Source of the DNA: an uncultured Anaeroplasma sp.
Lineage (GTDB): Bacteria; Bacillota_I; Bacilli_A; Acholeplasmatales; Anaeroplasmataceae
DNA length: 13,043 nucleotides
Assembly (NCBI GenBank): GCA_934216145.1
Contig: CAKQBG010000053.1
Location: 1 to 13,043 of the forward strand
Direction: 5' to 3'
This document shows positions 1 through 6,731 of the stretch, in pieces. Position numbers and translations under genes: made by a program. The notes below the pieces were generated by a model. That model ran no database searches. It had not been told where the DNA came from and worked only from the letters and a program-made list of their open reading frames with translations. Positions within the stretch are counted from its first letter, which is position 1; the number at the start of each line of letters is the position of its first letter.

Positions 1-77
1 TTTTTTCATTTTATTTAATACTGTAAATACCATAACTGGTGTTCTAAAGGGCATACCGTTCCATTTTTAACGCTTAC
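1..77 (-). mobile_element. Terminal end of an IS66-family-like insertion sequence, continuing outside the window
   Basis: Read on the minus strand, bases 77 to 71 give GTAAGCG, followed by TTAAAAATGGAACGG. IS66-family elements characteristically end in an inverted repeat that begins GTAAGCG, and a run like AAAACGGAACGG close behind it is typical of Firmicutes members as I recall them. The element would therefore lie to the left of base 77 and its flank would start at base 78. A minus-strand open frame of about 18 codons runs from base 50 out of the window, but I do not recognise its product. Only one end is visible, so the opposite repeat and the target duplication cannot be checked here. An IS66 transposase remnant at the other side of the window makes the family plausible in this genome. 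Confidence 0.45.
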
Positions 78-399
78 TTTTGTATAATAGCATTATTATC
101 TAGTATAATTGAATTAAGAGAATTTGCAAAATTCTTTATAGAAAATGCTTTAAATTTTAAACCTACTACTAAATTAACTAGGGACAAATAATGTTAAAGG
201 AATTAAATGAAGATGAAAAAGCATATAGTTTTGATATGTAGTATTCTCACATTGAAGTGAAGGTATTTAACAAGGAAAATTTCAGGACTAATTATTAACG
301 GAATAAAGGAAATTATTGAATAATATTGAATTTATTCATAGAGTTACGTACGAAAATTATTTGAAAGTAATCGATAGAAATTTTATAAGAATAAATTAA
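78..399 (+). pseudogene. Unrecognised coding remnant, broken by stops and frame changes
   Basis: Three short protein-like stretches follow one another on the plus strand without a shared open frame. Bases 78-191 read as a hydrophobic-to-mixed segment that includes IELREFAKFFIENALNF. A TAATG overlap then leads into a frame at 191 reading LKELNEDEKAYSFDM, which meets a TAG at 239 and continues to a TAA at 296. A third stretch at 322-399 reads NIEFIHRVTYENYLKVIDRN. The amino-acid composition looks like coding sequence and the breaks look like decay. The stretch begins directly at the inferred insertion-sequence end, so truncation by the insertion is a possible cause. I do not recognise the family. 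It could also be random AT-rich sequence. Confidence 0.3.
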
Positions 400-557
400 C
401 TTATTAGTATGTTTATTGATAATTTAAATTTTTTTTCAAAAAAGATAGTCCAAAGTTTTGGAAAATTAAATGAAAGATAATTAAGATTGGTATGATTCTA
501 AAATTATTTGGAATTATGCTTTTAATTAAACGATAACACATTATTGGCTTTTATTGT

Positions 558-603
558 AATAGTTAAAGCAGATTCTTGTTAGGGAATGCTTTAACTATTT
601 TTT
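558..603 (+). terminator. Rho-independent terminator with no intact gene upstream
   Basis: A perfect 13-bp stem (AATAGTTAAAGCA at 558-570 with TGCTTTAACTATT at 587-599) has a 16-nt loop and runs into six T residues at 598-603. This is a clear plus-strand terminator shape. There is no intact plus-strand gene before it in the window, which supports the idea that the preceding 480 bases once carried a gene. Confidence 0.7.
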
Positions 604-921
604 GATTATAAATGATATAGCTTAATAGTTTTGACTAATAACTAATCATATTATTATATTTTAACATAGAATATATTGAATTAACCTTGATCTATGACGA
701 ATAACCATATATAAAATTTAAATATTTCAGTTTCTGTTTTGACAAAATATTACATTTTAAAAATATTGTCAGATTATAATAAACCTATTCAAGTAATATT
801 TATACCTATTATTTATATAGATTATGCTAATATTTGACTGCGAAACAAAGAAATTGACATAAAATTATATATATTTTTAAATGAAAATATAATATAATTT
901 AGGTTGTTAAAGGAGTATTAT
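604..921 (+). promoter_or_regulatory. Upstream region of prmC with candidate promoter
   Basis: This AT-rich stretch has no gene. TTGACA at 854-859 is a perfect -35 hexamer. At 17 nt downstream lies only TTAAAT (877-882), while two TATAAT boxes (888-893, 893-898) sit too far away at 28 nt or more, so the exact promoter is uncertain. A second TTGACA lies at 739-744 within an imperfect dyad: TGACAAAATATT at 740-751 pairs with AATATTGTCA at 762-771 with one bulged A. The prmC ribosome binding site AAGGAG is at 910-915. No riboswitch or T-box motif was recognised. Confidence 0.35.
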
Positions 922-1785
922 ATGAAAATACAAGAATTTATTAGAGAAAAAGAAAAAGAAGCATTAGATAATGATAAAGAAGAAAGTGCAGTTGTATTAT
1001 TGTTAGAACACGTACTTAAGCTTGAAACTCAAGCATTATATATGAAAATGAATGATGAAATAAAAGAATCAGATTTAATTGAATATAATTTATTATGGAA
1101 TCAATATTTACATGACAATAAGCCTATTCAATATTTGATTGGTACAAGCTGTTTTTATGGATATGATTTTATAGTAACTCCTGATGTATTAATTCCTAGA
1201 TATGAAACAGAGGAGCTAGTTGAAAATATATTATACAGATATGATGAGCATTTTAATGGTAAGGATGTTGATGTTTGTGATCTAGCTACAGGATCAGGCT
1301 GTATTGGTATTACTCTTGCTAAAGAAGAAAAGCATATGCATGTAGTTGCGACTGACATATCTAAAGAAGCATTAGCTATTGCTAAAAAGAATAATGAGAA
1401 GTTTAATGCTGGTGTTACATTTTTAACTGGTGATATGCTAGAGCCTTTAAAGGGGAGAAAATTTGATATATTTGTTTCTAATCCTCCTTATATTCCTGAA
1501 GGAGAGGATGTAATGAGTCTTGTAAAGGATAATGAGCCTAATTTAGCGTTATTTGGTGGTAATGATGGAATGAAGTTCTATCGTATTATCCTTAAAGGAT
1601 TGAAGCCTTATTTAAAGAAAAAGGCTATGATAGCCTTTGAGCATGGTTTTGATAAAAAAGAAGAAATGATCAAGCTAGCTAATGAATGCTTCCCTAATTC
1701 AAAGGTAGAGGTATTAAAGGATTTAGAGGGAAGGGATAGAATGACTTTTATATATGTAGGTGATTTTAAATGGCAGGAAGAGTAA
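922..1785 (+). CDS. prmC: Peptide chain release factor N5-glutamine methyltransferase PrmC
   Basis: PrmC methylates the glutamine of the GGQ motif in release factors RF1 and RF2, using S-adenosylmethionine, in the cytoplasm. The 287-residue product has the family's N-terminal helical domain, then PIQYLIG (68-74) and VLIPRYETEEL (89-99), where Y replaces the more usual P of RPETE. The SAM-binding motif DLATGSG is at 120-126 and the catalytic substrate-binding NPPY at 187-190. The length is normal for the family. The ATG at 922 is chosen because AAGGAG ends 6 nt before it; an in-frame TTG at 904 lies upstream of that site. The gene overlaps the next by 16 bases. The usual upstream partner prfA is absent here, replaced by decayed DNA. 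Identification is secure. Confidence 0.95.
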   Translation: MKIQEFIREKEKEALDNDKEESAVVLLLEHVLKLETQALYMKMNDEIKESDLIEYNLLWNQYLHDNKPIQYLIGTSCFYGYDFIVTPDVLIPRYETEELVENILYRYDEHFNGKDVDVCDLATGSGCIGITLAKEEKHMHVVATDISKEALAIAKKNNEKFNAGVTFLTGDMLEPLKGRKFDIFVSNPPYIPEGEDVMSLVKDNEPNLALFGGNDGMKFYRIILKGLKPYLKKKAMIAFEHGFDKKEEMIKLANECFPNSKVEVLKDLEGRDRMTFIYVGDFKWQEE

Positions 1786-2315
1786 TTATTTTTCCAACTG
1801 ATACAGTTTATGGAATAGGAACTCAAATATTTGATACTTTAGGTATAAAAAAGATTTATGAAATAAAGAATAGACCATTAGACAAGCCTTTAGCTTGCTT
1901 ATGCTATGATTTAGCTCAAATTCAATCTATTGCTTACTTAGATGATAAGGCTATTAAGCTTATTAATAAATTTTTACCAGGTCCTTTAACCTTAATATTA
2001 AAGGCTAAGGATGAGGTATATAATACTATCGGATATAAAACTATTGGTGTTAGAATACCTAATAGTAAAATAGCATTGGATATATTACATGAAAATGGTC
2101 CTATGCTTACAACCTCTGTTAATGAGAGTGGATATACTCCTATTAATGAATATGAGGAGATTGTTGATAAATATAGTGATGTTGTTGATTATATTTATCC
2201 ATCTAATGAGAAATCTAGTAATTTATCATCTACTGTTATTATGGCTATTGATGAAATAAAGGTTTTAAGAGAAGGAGAAATATCCTTAGAGGATATTAAT
2301 AAAGTATTAGCTTAA
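1770..2315 (+). CDS. tsaC: L-threonylcarbamoyladenylate synthase, short TsaC/YrdC type
   Basis: This enzyme makes threonylcarbamoyl-AMP from threonine, bicarbonate and ATP, the first step of t6A37 formation in ANN-decoding tRNAs. Visible motifs are PTDTVYG (9-15), KNRPLDKP (33-40), FLPGPLT (68-74), TIGVRIP (91-97), TSVNESG (115-121) and LREGE (166-170). At 181 residues it contains only the YrdC domain. Bacillus YwlC carries an extra C-terminal Sua5 domain that is missing here. The start at 1770 is forced, because an in-frame TAA lies directly before it and AGGTGA sits 6 nt upstream. As a result the protein lacks much of the N-terminal helix that usually precedes the PTDTVYG strand. Its 16-base overlap with prmC indicates translational coupling in one operon. 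Confidence 0.93.
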   Translation: MAGRVIIFPTDTVYGIGTQIFDTLGIKKIYEIKNRPLDKPLACLCYDLAQIQSIAYLDDKAIKLINKFLPGPLTLILKAKDEVYNTIGYKTIGVRIPNSKIALDILHENGPMLTTSVNESGYTPINEYEEIVDKYSDVVDYIYPSNEKSSNLSSTVIMAIDEIKVLREGEISLEDINKVLA

Positions 2316-2320
2316 TGAAT

Positions 2321-2363
2321 AAAAAGCCCCCATGTGGTTATACTACCCTTGGGGGTTATTTTT
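2321..2363 (+). terminator. Terminator hairpin ending exactly at the spoIIR-like start codon
   Basis: GCCCCCA (2326-2332) pairs with TGGGGGT (2350-2356). Inside, GTGGT (2334-2338) pairs with ACTAC (2342-2346) around a TAT loop. A 5-T tract fills 2359-2363 and the next gene's ATG begins at 2364. The A-tract at 2321-2325 would also allow use from the other strand. The 3' arm contains GGGGG (2351-2355), the only purine-rich stretch at the right distance (8 nt) to act as a ribosome binding site, so the folded hairpin would hide it. Confidence 0.8.
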
Positions 2364-2843
2364 ATGAAGAAGCTAATTATTATTTTAATTGGAATATTAT
2401 TTTTTGTTAGTATATTTATGAATATAAATAATAATGATGAAATTAGAGTTAGAGTTATTCCTAATAGTAATAGTGTAGAAGATAAAGAGGTTAAAGAAGA
2501 GGTAAAGAAAATTGTTATTGGATATTTATCATCTATTGATAGAGATAATTATAAGGAATGCATAAATAATATAAATGATAATTTATATATATTAGAGGAT
2601 TTATTAGTAGAATATAATTGTAAGATAGATTTTGAATATCATACCTTATATAATAAAACATATAATGATAATGCAATCAAAGATGAAAAAACATATACAT
2701 TATATGTAGTAATAGGTGAAGGAAAGGGTAGCAATTGGTGGGGTACTATTTATCCTAATTTCTTGGGTATTTCTAGTGAGGAGGAAATCAAATACAAGAG
2801 TTTTTTCTATGAATTGTTTAATAAAGGAGATATTAAGTCATAA
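2364..2843 (+). CDS. spoIIR: Stage II sporulation protein R-like (SpoIIR)
   Basis: SpoIIR is made in the forespore under sigma-F and secreted to the intermembrane space. There it triggers SpoIIGA to process pro-sigma-E. The 159-residue product has a hydrophobic N-terminal segment (residues 3-19) that fits a signal peptide or membrane anchor. It then shows the family pattern RVRVIPNSNSVEDKEVK (28-44) and VIGEGKGSNWW (116-126). It is shorter than Bacillus SpoIIR (about 224 residues). The NWWC...PPLC cysteine pair of typical members is replaced: G follows NWW at 127 and no Cys occurs in the following PNFLG. The ATG at 2364 is preferred over a GTG at 2334 that lies inside the terminator hairpin. 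The stop overlaps the next start (TAATG). Neighbourhood with prmC, tsaC and GNAT matches the Bacillus cluster. Confidence 0.82.
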   Translation: MKKLIIILIGILFFVSIFMNINNNDEIRVRVIPNSNSVEDKEVKEEVKKIVIGYLSSIDRDNYKECINNINDNLYILEDLLVEYNCKIDFEYHTLYNKTYNDNAIKDEKTYTLYVVIGEGKGSNWWGTIYPNFLGISSEEEIKYKSFFYELFNKGDIKS

Positions 2844-3262
2844 TGAACATTTCTATTATTAGAAGTGAAGAAATTAGTATTTTAAAGGATTTTTTAAAGG
2901 GAATTCCCTCTATAAAGGATGTAAATGATAATATTATAAAGAATTCTGTAGTTATATGGAATGATTCTAATATTATTGGTAATATATCAATTGAACTATA
3001 TGATAAGGTTGGTTTAATTAGATATTTTGTTTTTAGAAAAAGTATTAAGGATAGCTTTTTACATGAAATGATTAATATATTAGTATTAAAAGCTAAGGAA
3101 CTTAATATTAATAAGCTAATTTGTATAGCTGATAATATTGATGTTGAGAATTTATTTTTAGGATTAAATTTTATTAAAACAGAAAATAAGGTATTTTTTG
3201 ATGAGGATATATATACTAATATTGGTTTTAAGGATTCAAGCTTTTTAGTTTATTCAATATAA
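2843..3262 (+). CDS. GNAT-like acetyltransferase domain protein, divergent
   Basis: This 139-residue protein has the strand-helix order of the GNAT fold: a GNISIELYD strand, then LIRYFVF, then a helix, then KLICIADNIDVENLFLGLNF. The last resembles the GNAT C-terminal pattern in which a helix leads to 'LGF'. The usual acetyl-CoA pyrophosphate-binding loop (R/Q-x-x-G-x-G/A) is not visible. The segment after YFVFRKSIKDSF is where it would be expected, so activity is uncertain. The start ATG overlaps the spoIIR stop codon as TAATG, implying translational coupling. Bacillus subtilis has a GNAT gene (ywlB) in the equivalent place next to spoIIR and ywlC, which supports the call. The substrate is unknown. 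Confidence 0.6.
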   Translation: MNISIIRSEEISILKDFLKGIPSIKDVNDNIIKNSVVIWNDSNIIGNISIELYDKVGLIRYFVFRKSIKDSFLHEMINILVLKAKELNINKLICIADNIDVENLFLGLNFIKTENKVFFDEDIYTNIGFKDSSFLVYSI

Positions 3263-3284
3263 TATTTAACTATAATACTTTTAT

Positions 3285-3347
3285 ATAATTAATATAGGCT
3301 ATGTGAAAAAGCATAGCCTATATTAATTATTTGAGTTAGTTTTTTTT
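3285..3347 (+). terminator. Long perfect hairpin with T-tract after the GNAT gene
   Basis: Bases 3285-3303 (ATAATTAATATAGGCTATG) are perfectly complementary to 3312-3330, giving a 19-bp stem and an 8-nt loop TGAAAAAG. A run of eight T residues begins at 3338. The stem is longer and more AT-rich than a typical terminator, but it is well placed to end the prmC-GNAT transcript. Confidence 0.65.
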
Positions 3348-3400
3348 ATTTAATTTATTTACATAAGAATGAGCTAGTAATAAAAAACTTTATATTTTAA

Positions 3401-3429
3401 TTGTAAAATATAGTCATTTTTTGTATAAT
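3401..3429 (+). promoter_or_regulatory. Sigma-A-type promoter for the GH105 gene
   Basis: TTGTAA (3401-3406) and TATAAT (3424-3429) are separated by 17 nt. They lie about 30 nt before the ribosome binding site GGAGG (3444-3448) and the ATG at 3457. The -10 box is a perfect consensus. No operator-like dyad is evident between the promoter and the start. Confidence 0.6.
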
Positions 3430-3456
3430 AGAAATAGTTACTTGGAGGATTTTACT

Positions 3457-4593
3457 ATGTATGAAATTATTAATAAATATATTGACAAGCTAATGACTTC
3501 TAAACCAGACATGCCTCTTTGGAATATTGAAGCAATTAGACAAGGAAAGAACCCTGCTTGGAATTATATTGATGGCTGTATGATGAGCTCATTAATTGAA
3601 ATGTATAAGACTACTAATAATGAGAAGTATATAGATTTCGTTAAGAGATTTGTGGATTATTATGTTTTTGAAGATGGTACTATTAGAGGCTATGAGCCAA
3701 CTAAGTATTCAACTGATGACGTTTGTGAATCAAGAATTCTTTTTGATTTATATGATTTAACTCATGATGAGAAGTATAGTAAGGCTATTGAGCTTACATA
3801 TTCACAAATTAAGAGTCATCCAAGAACAAAAGAAGGTAATTTCTGGCATAAGAAAATATATCCAAATCAGGTTTGGTTAGATGGTTTATATATGATGCAG
3901 CCATTCTATACTAGATATCAAACTATTAGAAATAAAAAGGATTATCAGGATATTATTAAGCAATTTACTAATGTTAGAAATATTATGTTTGATACTAATG
4001 CAAAGCTTTATTATCATGGATATGATAGTTCAAGAGAAATGTTTTGGGCTGATAAGAAAACAGGCTTATCAAAGAATTTTTGGTTAAGAAGTATTGGTTG
4101 GTTTACTGTTGGATTAGTAGATGTTTTAGGTTATATGGATGAGCAAATGTATGATGAATATCATACTATTATGACATTATTAAAGGAAACTATTGATGGT
4201 ATCTTATTATATCAGGATAAGGATTCTAAGATGTTTTGGCAGGTTCCTAATTTCCCTAATAGAGATGGTAATTATCTTGAAACATCTGGTTCTTCAATGA
4301 TAGCTTATGCTATACTAAAGGGTGTTAGATTAAATGCATTACCTGAAAGATATAAACAAATTGGTTTAGATATCTTTAATGGTATTTGTAATAAGTATCT
4401 ATCTGTAAAAGAGGACGGAGATCTTAATTTAGGTGGTATTTGCTTAGTTGCAGGATTAGGTCCTGATAATAATCGTCGTAGAGATGGTAGCTATGAATAT
4501 TATATTTCAGAACCAATTGTTGAGAATGACGCAAAGGGTGTAGGTCCATTAATTATGGCTTATACTGAGGTTATGAAGGCTAATAAGGATTAA
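3457..4593 (+). CDS. GH105 unsaturated rhamnogalacturonyl hydrolase
   Basis: GH105 (YteR-like) enzymes remove the unsaturated galacturonyl residue left by pectate or rhamnogalacturonan lyases from imported oligosaccharides, in the cytoplasm. The 378-residue product begins with PLWNIEAIRQGKNPAWNY and carries NQVWLDGLYMMQPFY. The Asp of WLDG falls at residue 142, matching the general acid Asp143 known in Bacillus YteR. Length and spread of conserved aromatic and charged residues along the alpha/alpha barrel are normal, and no signal peptide is present. ATG 3457 is chosen because GGAGG lies 8 nt before it. An in-frame TTG at 3421 overlaps the promoter. It is a single-gene unit flanked by its own promoter and terminator. 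The GH28 gene 6 kb downstream probably belongs to the same diet. Confidence 0.92.
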   Translation: MYEIINKYIDKLMTSKPDMPLWNIEAIRQGKNPAWNYIDGCMMSSLIEMYKTTNNEKYIDFVKRFVDYYVFEDGTIRGYEPTKYSTDDVCESRILFDLYDLTHDEKYSKAIELTYSQIKSHPRTKEGNFWHKKIYPNQVWLDGLYMMQPFYTRYQTIRNKKDYQDIIKQFTNVRNIMFDTNAKLYYHGYDSSREMFWADKKTGLSKNFWLRSIGWFTVGLVDVLGYMDEQMYDEYHTIMTLLKETIDGILLYQDKDSKMFWQVPNFPNRDGNYLETSGSSMIAYAILKGVRLNALPERYKQIGLDIFNGICNKYLSVKEDGDLNLGGICLVAGLGPDNNRRRDGSYEYYISEPIVENDAKGVGPLIMAYTEVMKANKD

Positions 4594-4598
4594 TAAGG

Positions 4599-4626
4599 TA
4601 GGTAGATTTTTTCTACCTATTTTTTT
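4599..4626 (+). terminator. Terminator of the GH105 gene
   Basis: TAGGTAG (4599-4605) pairs with CTACCTA (4613-4619) around a loop of one A and six T. Seven T residues (4620-4626) follow directly. It starts six bases after the stop codon. Confidence 0.85.
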
Positions 4627-4686
4627 ATGAAATAATTATTTGAATTAAGATTATATAAAGTTATTAGATTGAATAATATAGGAAAT

Positions 4687-4708
4687 AAAAAAAGCCTCAA
4701 AAGAGGCT
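4687..4708 (-). terminator. Terminator of the minus-strand transporter gene
   Basis: On the minus strand AGCCTC (4708-4703) pairs with GAGGCT (4698-4693) around a TTTT loop, followed by a run of T residues opposite the A-run at 4687-4693. It lies about 45 bases beyond the transporter's stop codon and completes a convergent arrangement with the GH105 terminator. Confidence 0.8.
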
Positions 4709-4754
4709 AAATATAAATATTATAATGAATATTAGAAGCTATACTTTAAAGCTT

Positions 4755-6407
4755 TTATTCAAATTGAAGGCCTAAATCTACTGGCTCTTTATCTGATACC
4801 TTCATATCCCTATATCCCTTTTTATATAAAGAGACAAGGAAGATTATTAGGAATATTAATGCTAAAACACCAATTAGAATATTAGATATTCCCATTGAGA
4901 TTCCGGCAGCTTGGTAGTTTAAACCAATACTTTGACAAACAACTAAGGATATTATTCTAATTCCAATTCTTGAAAAGTTTAATATACTTGATAGGAAGGT
5001 TTTTCCATATCCATATAATAGACCTAAAAGCGCACTTGTTAGTCCTAAGGATGGGATTGAAATACAATCATAAACAAATATTTCTTTTACATATTGGCTC
5101 ATTTTTTCAGAACCATCTCTATTGAATAGGGATGTAAGAGAATCTAAGAAGACATATCTTACTAATATAAAGCCTATTAATGATATTATTGCTACTATAA
5201 TAAGGGTTCTAATAAAGGCTTTAATTGTTCTTTTAAGGTTTTTATTACCTATATTTTGAGATACTATAGTACTTTCGCCTTCTTCAAAGACGTTTGTTGT
5301 TGAGGTTACAAGACCGGATAAATTATTAGATATACCTAATGCTCCTGTAATTAAGCCTTCTGTAGCTTCAGCATAATATAAGCCGCATAGCGCGTTTACT
5401 ATAGCTTTTCCTAGGCTCATTACGAATTTTCCTAGGAAGATTGGGATTGATAGCTTTAATATTTTTATTATTAAATCACGTTCAGGTTTCATTTCCTTAA
5501 TTGAGATTTTTAATAAATTTTTATTTCCAAATAGAACAAATATTCCATAAATAAATATAAATGCTTGGCCTATTATTGTTGCGATCTCTAGGAATATTAT
5601 TTTATTAACATGGAATCCAAAAATAAATATTGTATTCATTAATAGCTTAATCATTAATGCTAGTATATTTAGTATTAGTATTTTTTTACTATTACCTTTT
5701 ATTTTTTCAAGACATATAAAGATATTATTTATTGCCACTAAAATAAGTTCTATTAGGATAAATTCAAAATATAATATTACATCACTATTAATTGTAGGTA
5801 CCTGAGCTATTTGTAATATTAGGCTTGCCGAAGGAGCTAATACTAGTAGTAATACTAATGACAATATTACACTAATAAATACCATATTAGAGGCAGCTTT
5901 TCTAGCTTTATTTAATTTTCCAGAACCATAAAATCTAGAAACTAATACTCCACCTCCACCAGCGATTCCTGCTCCAAAGGCTGATATCATCGATTTTAGT
6001 TGGCTTATAACAGCAACGTTAGAGATGTTAACAGCTCCACTTCCTGTTGCGGCATCTTTAATTAATGATGACATCATTGAGTCTATTAGGGAATAGAAGC
6101 TATTAAAGAAGCCATAAACTGCTAGAGGGAAGCATACCATTATTATAGCTTGAGTAATGTTTCCGTTTAGAATTTGGTATCTTTTCTTTTTTTCTTTGGC
6201 TAAAGCTTTTTTTACTTTAGCTTCCTTTTTAGGTAGTGTTTGAAAATATTCAATTGTTTTATTTATTAACTTTAATTCGTTATTATATTTTTCAAGGTAA
6301 TAGCTATATAGCTTATTTTTTCTTAGATTAGCTATTTTTTTCTCTAGCTTTTCTTTTTTTCTTTGATAGTATTCTATTTCTTTACTATTTTCTATTGAAT
6401 ATTCCAT
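4755..6407 (-). CDS. MATE-family transporter with lysine-rich N-terminal extension
   Basis: MATE proteins export drugs, metabolites or other small molecules from the cell using a sodium or proton gradient. The 550-residue product has a hydrophobic core of about twelve predicted membrane segments in two similar halves. The core starts near residue 80 (NGNITQAIIMVCFPLAVYGFF), followed by SLIDSMMSSL, the equivalent of the D-x-x-(F/M) opening of the family. It includes a GAGIAGGGGVLVSRFYG loop after the second segment. Residues 1-77 are unusual: a highly charged, Lys/Glu-rich segment predicted to be helical or coiled coil, on the cytoplasmic side. The ATG at 6407 is chosen because AAGAGG (plus-strand CCTCTT, 6416-6421) lies 8 nt before it. 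A GTG at 6416 overlaps that site. The substrate cannot be told. Confidence 0.85.
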   Translation of the reverse strand: MEYSIENSKEIEYYQRKKEKLEKKIANLRKNKLYSYYLEKYNNELKLINKTIEYFQTLPKKEAKVKKALAKEKKKRYQILNGNITQAIIMVCFPLAVYGFFNSFYSLIDSMMSSLIKDAATGSGAVNISNVAVISQLKSMISAFGAGIAGGGGVLVSRFYGSGKLNKARKAASNMVFISVILSLVLLLVLAPSASLILQIAQVPTINSDVILYFEFILIELILVAINNIFICLEKIKGNSKKILILNILALMIKLLMNTIFIFGFHVNKIIFLEIATIIGQAFIFIYGIFVLFGNKNLLKISIKEMKPERDLIIKILKLSIPIFLGKFVMSLGKAIVNALCGLYYAEATEGLITGALGISNNLSGLVTSTTNVFEEGESTIVSQNIGNKNLKRTIKAFIRTLIIVAIISLIGFILVRYVFLDSLTSLFNRDGSEKMSQYVKEIFVYDCISIPSLGLTSALLGLLYGYGKTFLSSILNFSRIGIRIISLVVCQSIGLNYQAAGISMGISNILIGVLALIFLIIFLVSLYKKGYRDMKVSDKEPVDLGLQFE

Positions 6408-6421
6408 TATATGCACCTCTT

Positions 6422-6731
6422 ATATTTGCTATATTAATCTTTTATTCAAATAAATAAAAGGAAAAAGTAACACAAAAAATAAATATATAATAACTAGAGC
6501 TTTACATTAGATAGCTATTATTAGTATTTCATTAATAATTACTTTGATAAAAGTATGAATGAATTATTTTTATTTATAATATAGATATTGACTAAGATAA
6601 TACTATTAATTTTAATATTTAAATAATTCAATAGGGAAATTTGTAATAAAAAAATGAAATTGCTTTAAAAAAAATTTATTTTATGGTAGTATTAATATGT
6701 TGATAGCGATATAAAAAATGGAGGTTTTCTT
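6422..6731. other. Divergent intergenic region between the transporter and hypB
   Basis: This AT-rich stretch of about 310 bases holds no gene. It must contain promoters in both directions. For hypB a weak candidate is an extended -10 (TGGTAGTAT, 6684-6692) with only a poor -35 (TTTAAA, 6664-6669). The hypB ribosome binding site GGAGG is at 6720-6724. No riboswitch, nickel-box-like dyad or strong palindrome was recognised, so NikR-type control cannot be claimed. Confidence 0.4.

Noticed and set aside
1155..1826. Minus-strand open frames opposite prmC and tsaC
   Set aside because: They are antisense to secure conserved genes and show no recognisable motif or ribosome binding site.
2334..2363. 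An upstream GTG start extending the SpoIIR-like protein by ten residues
   Set aside because: It lies inside the terminator hairpin, has no ribosome binding site, and would place PLGVIF in front of a normal MKK signal-type start.
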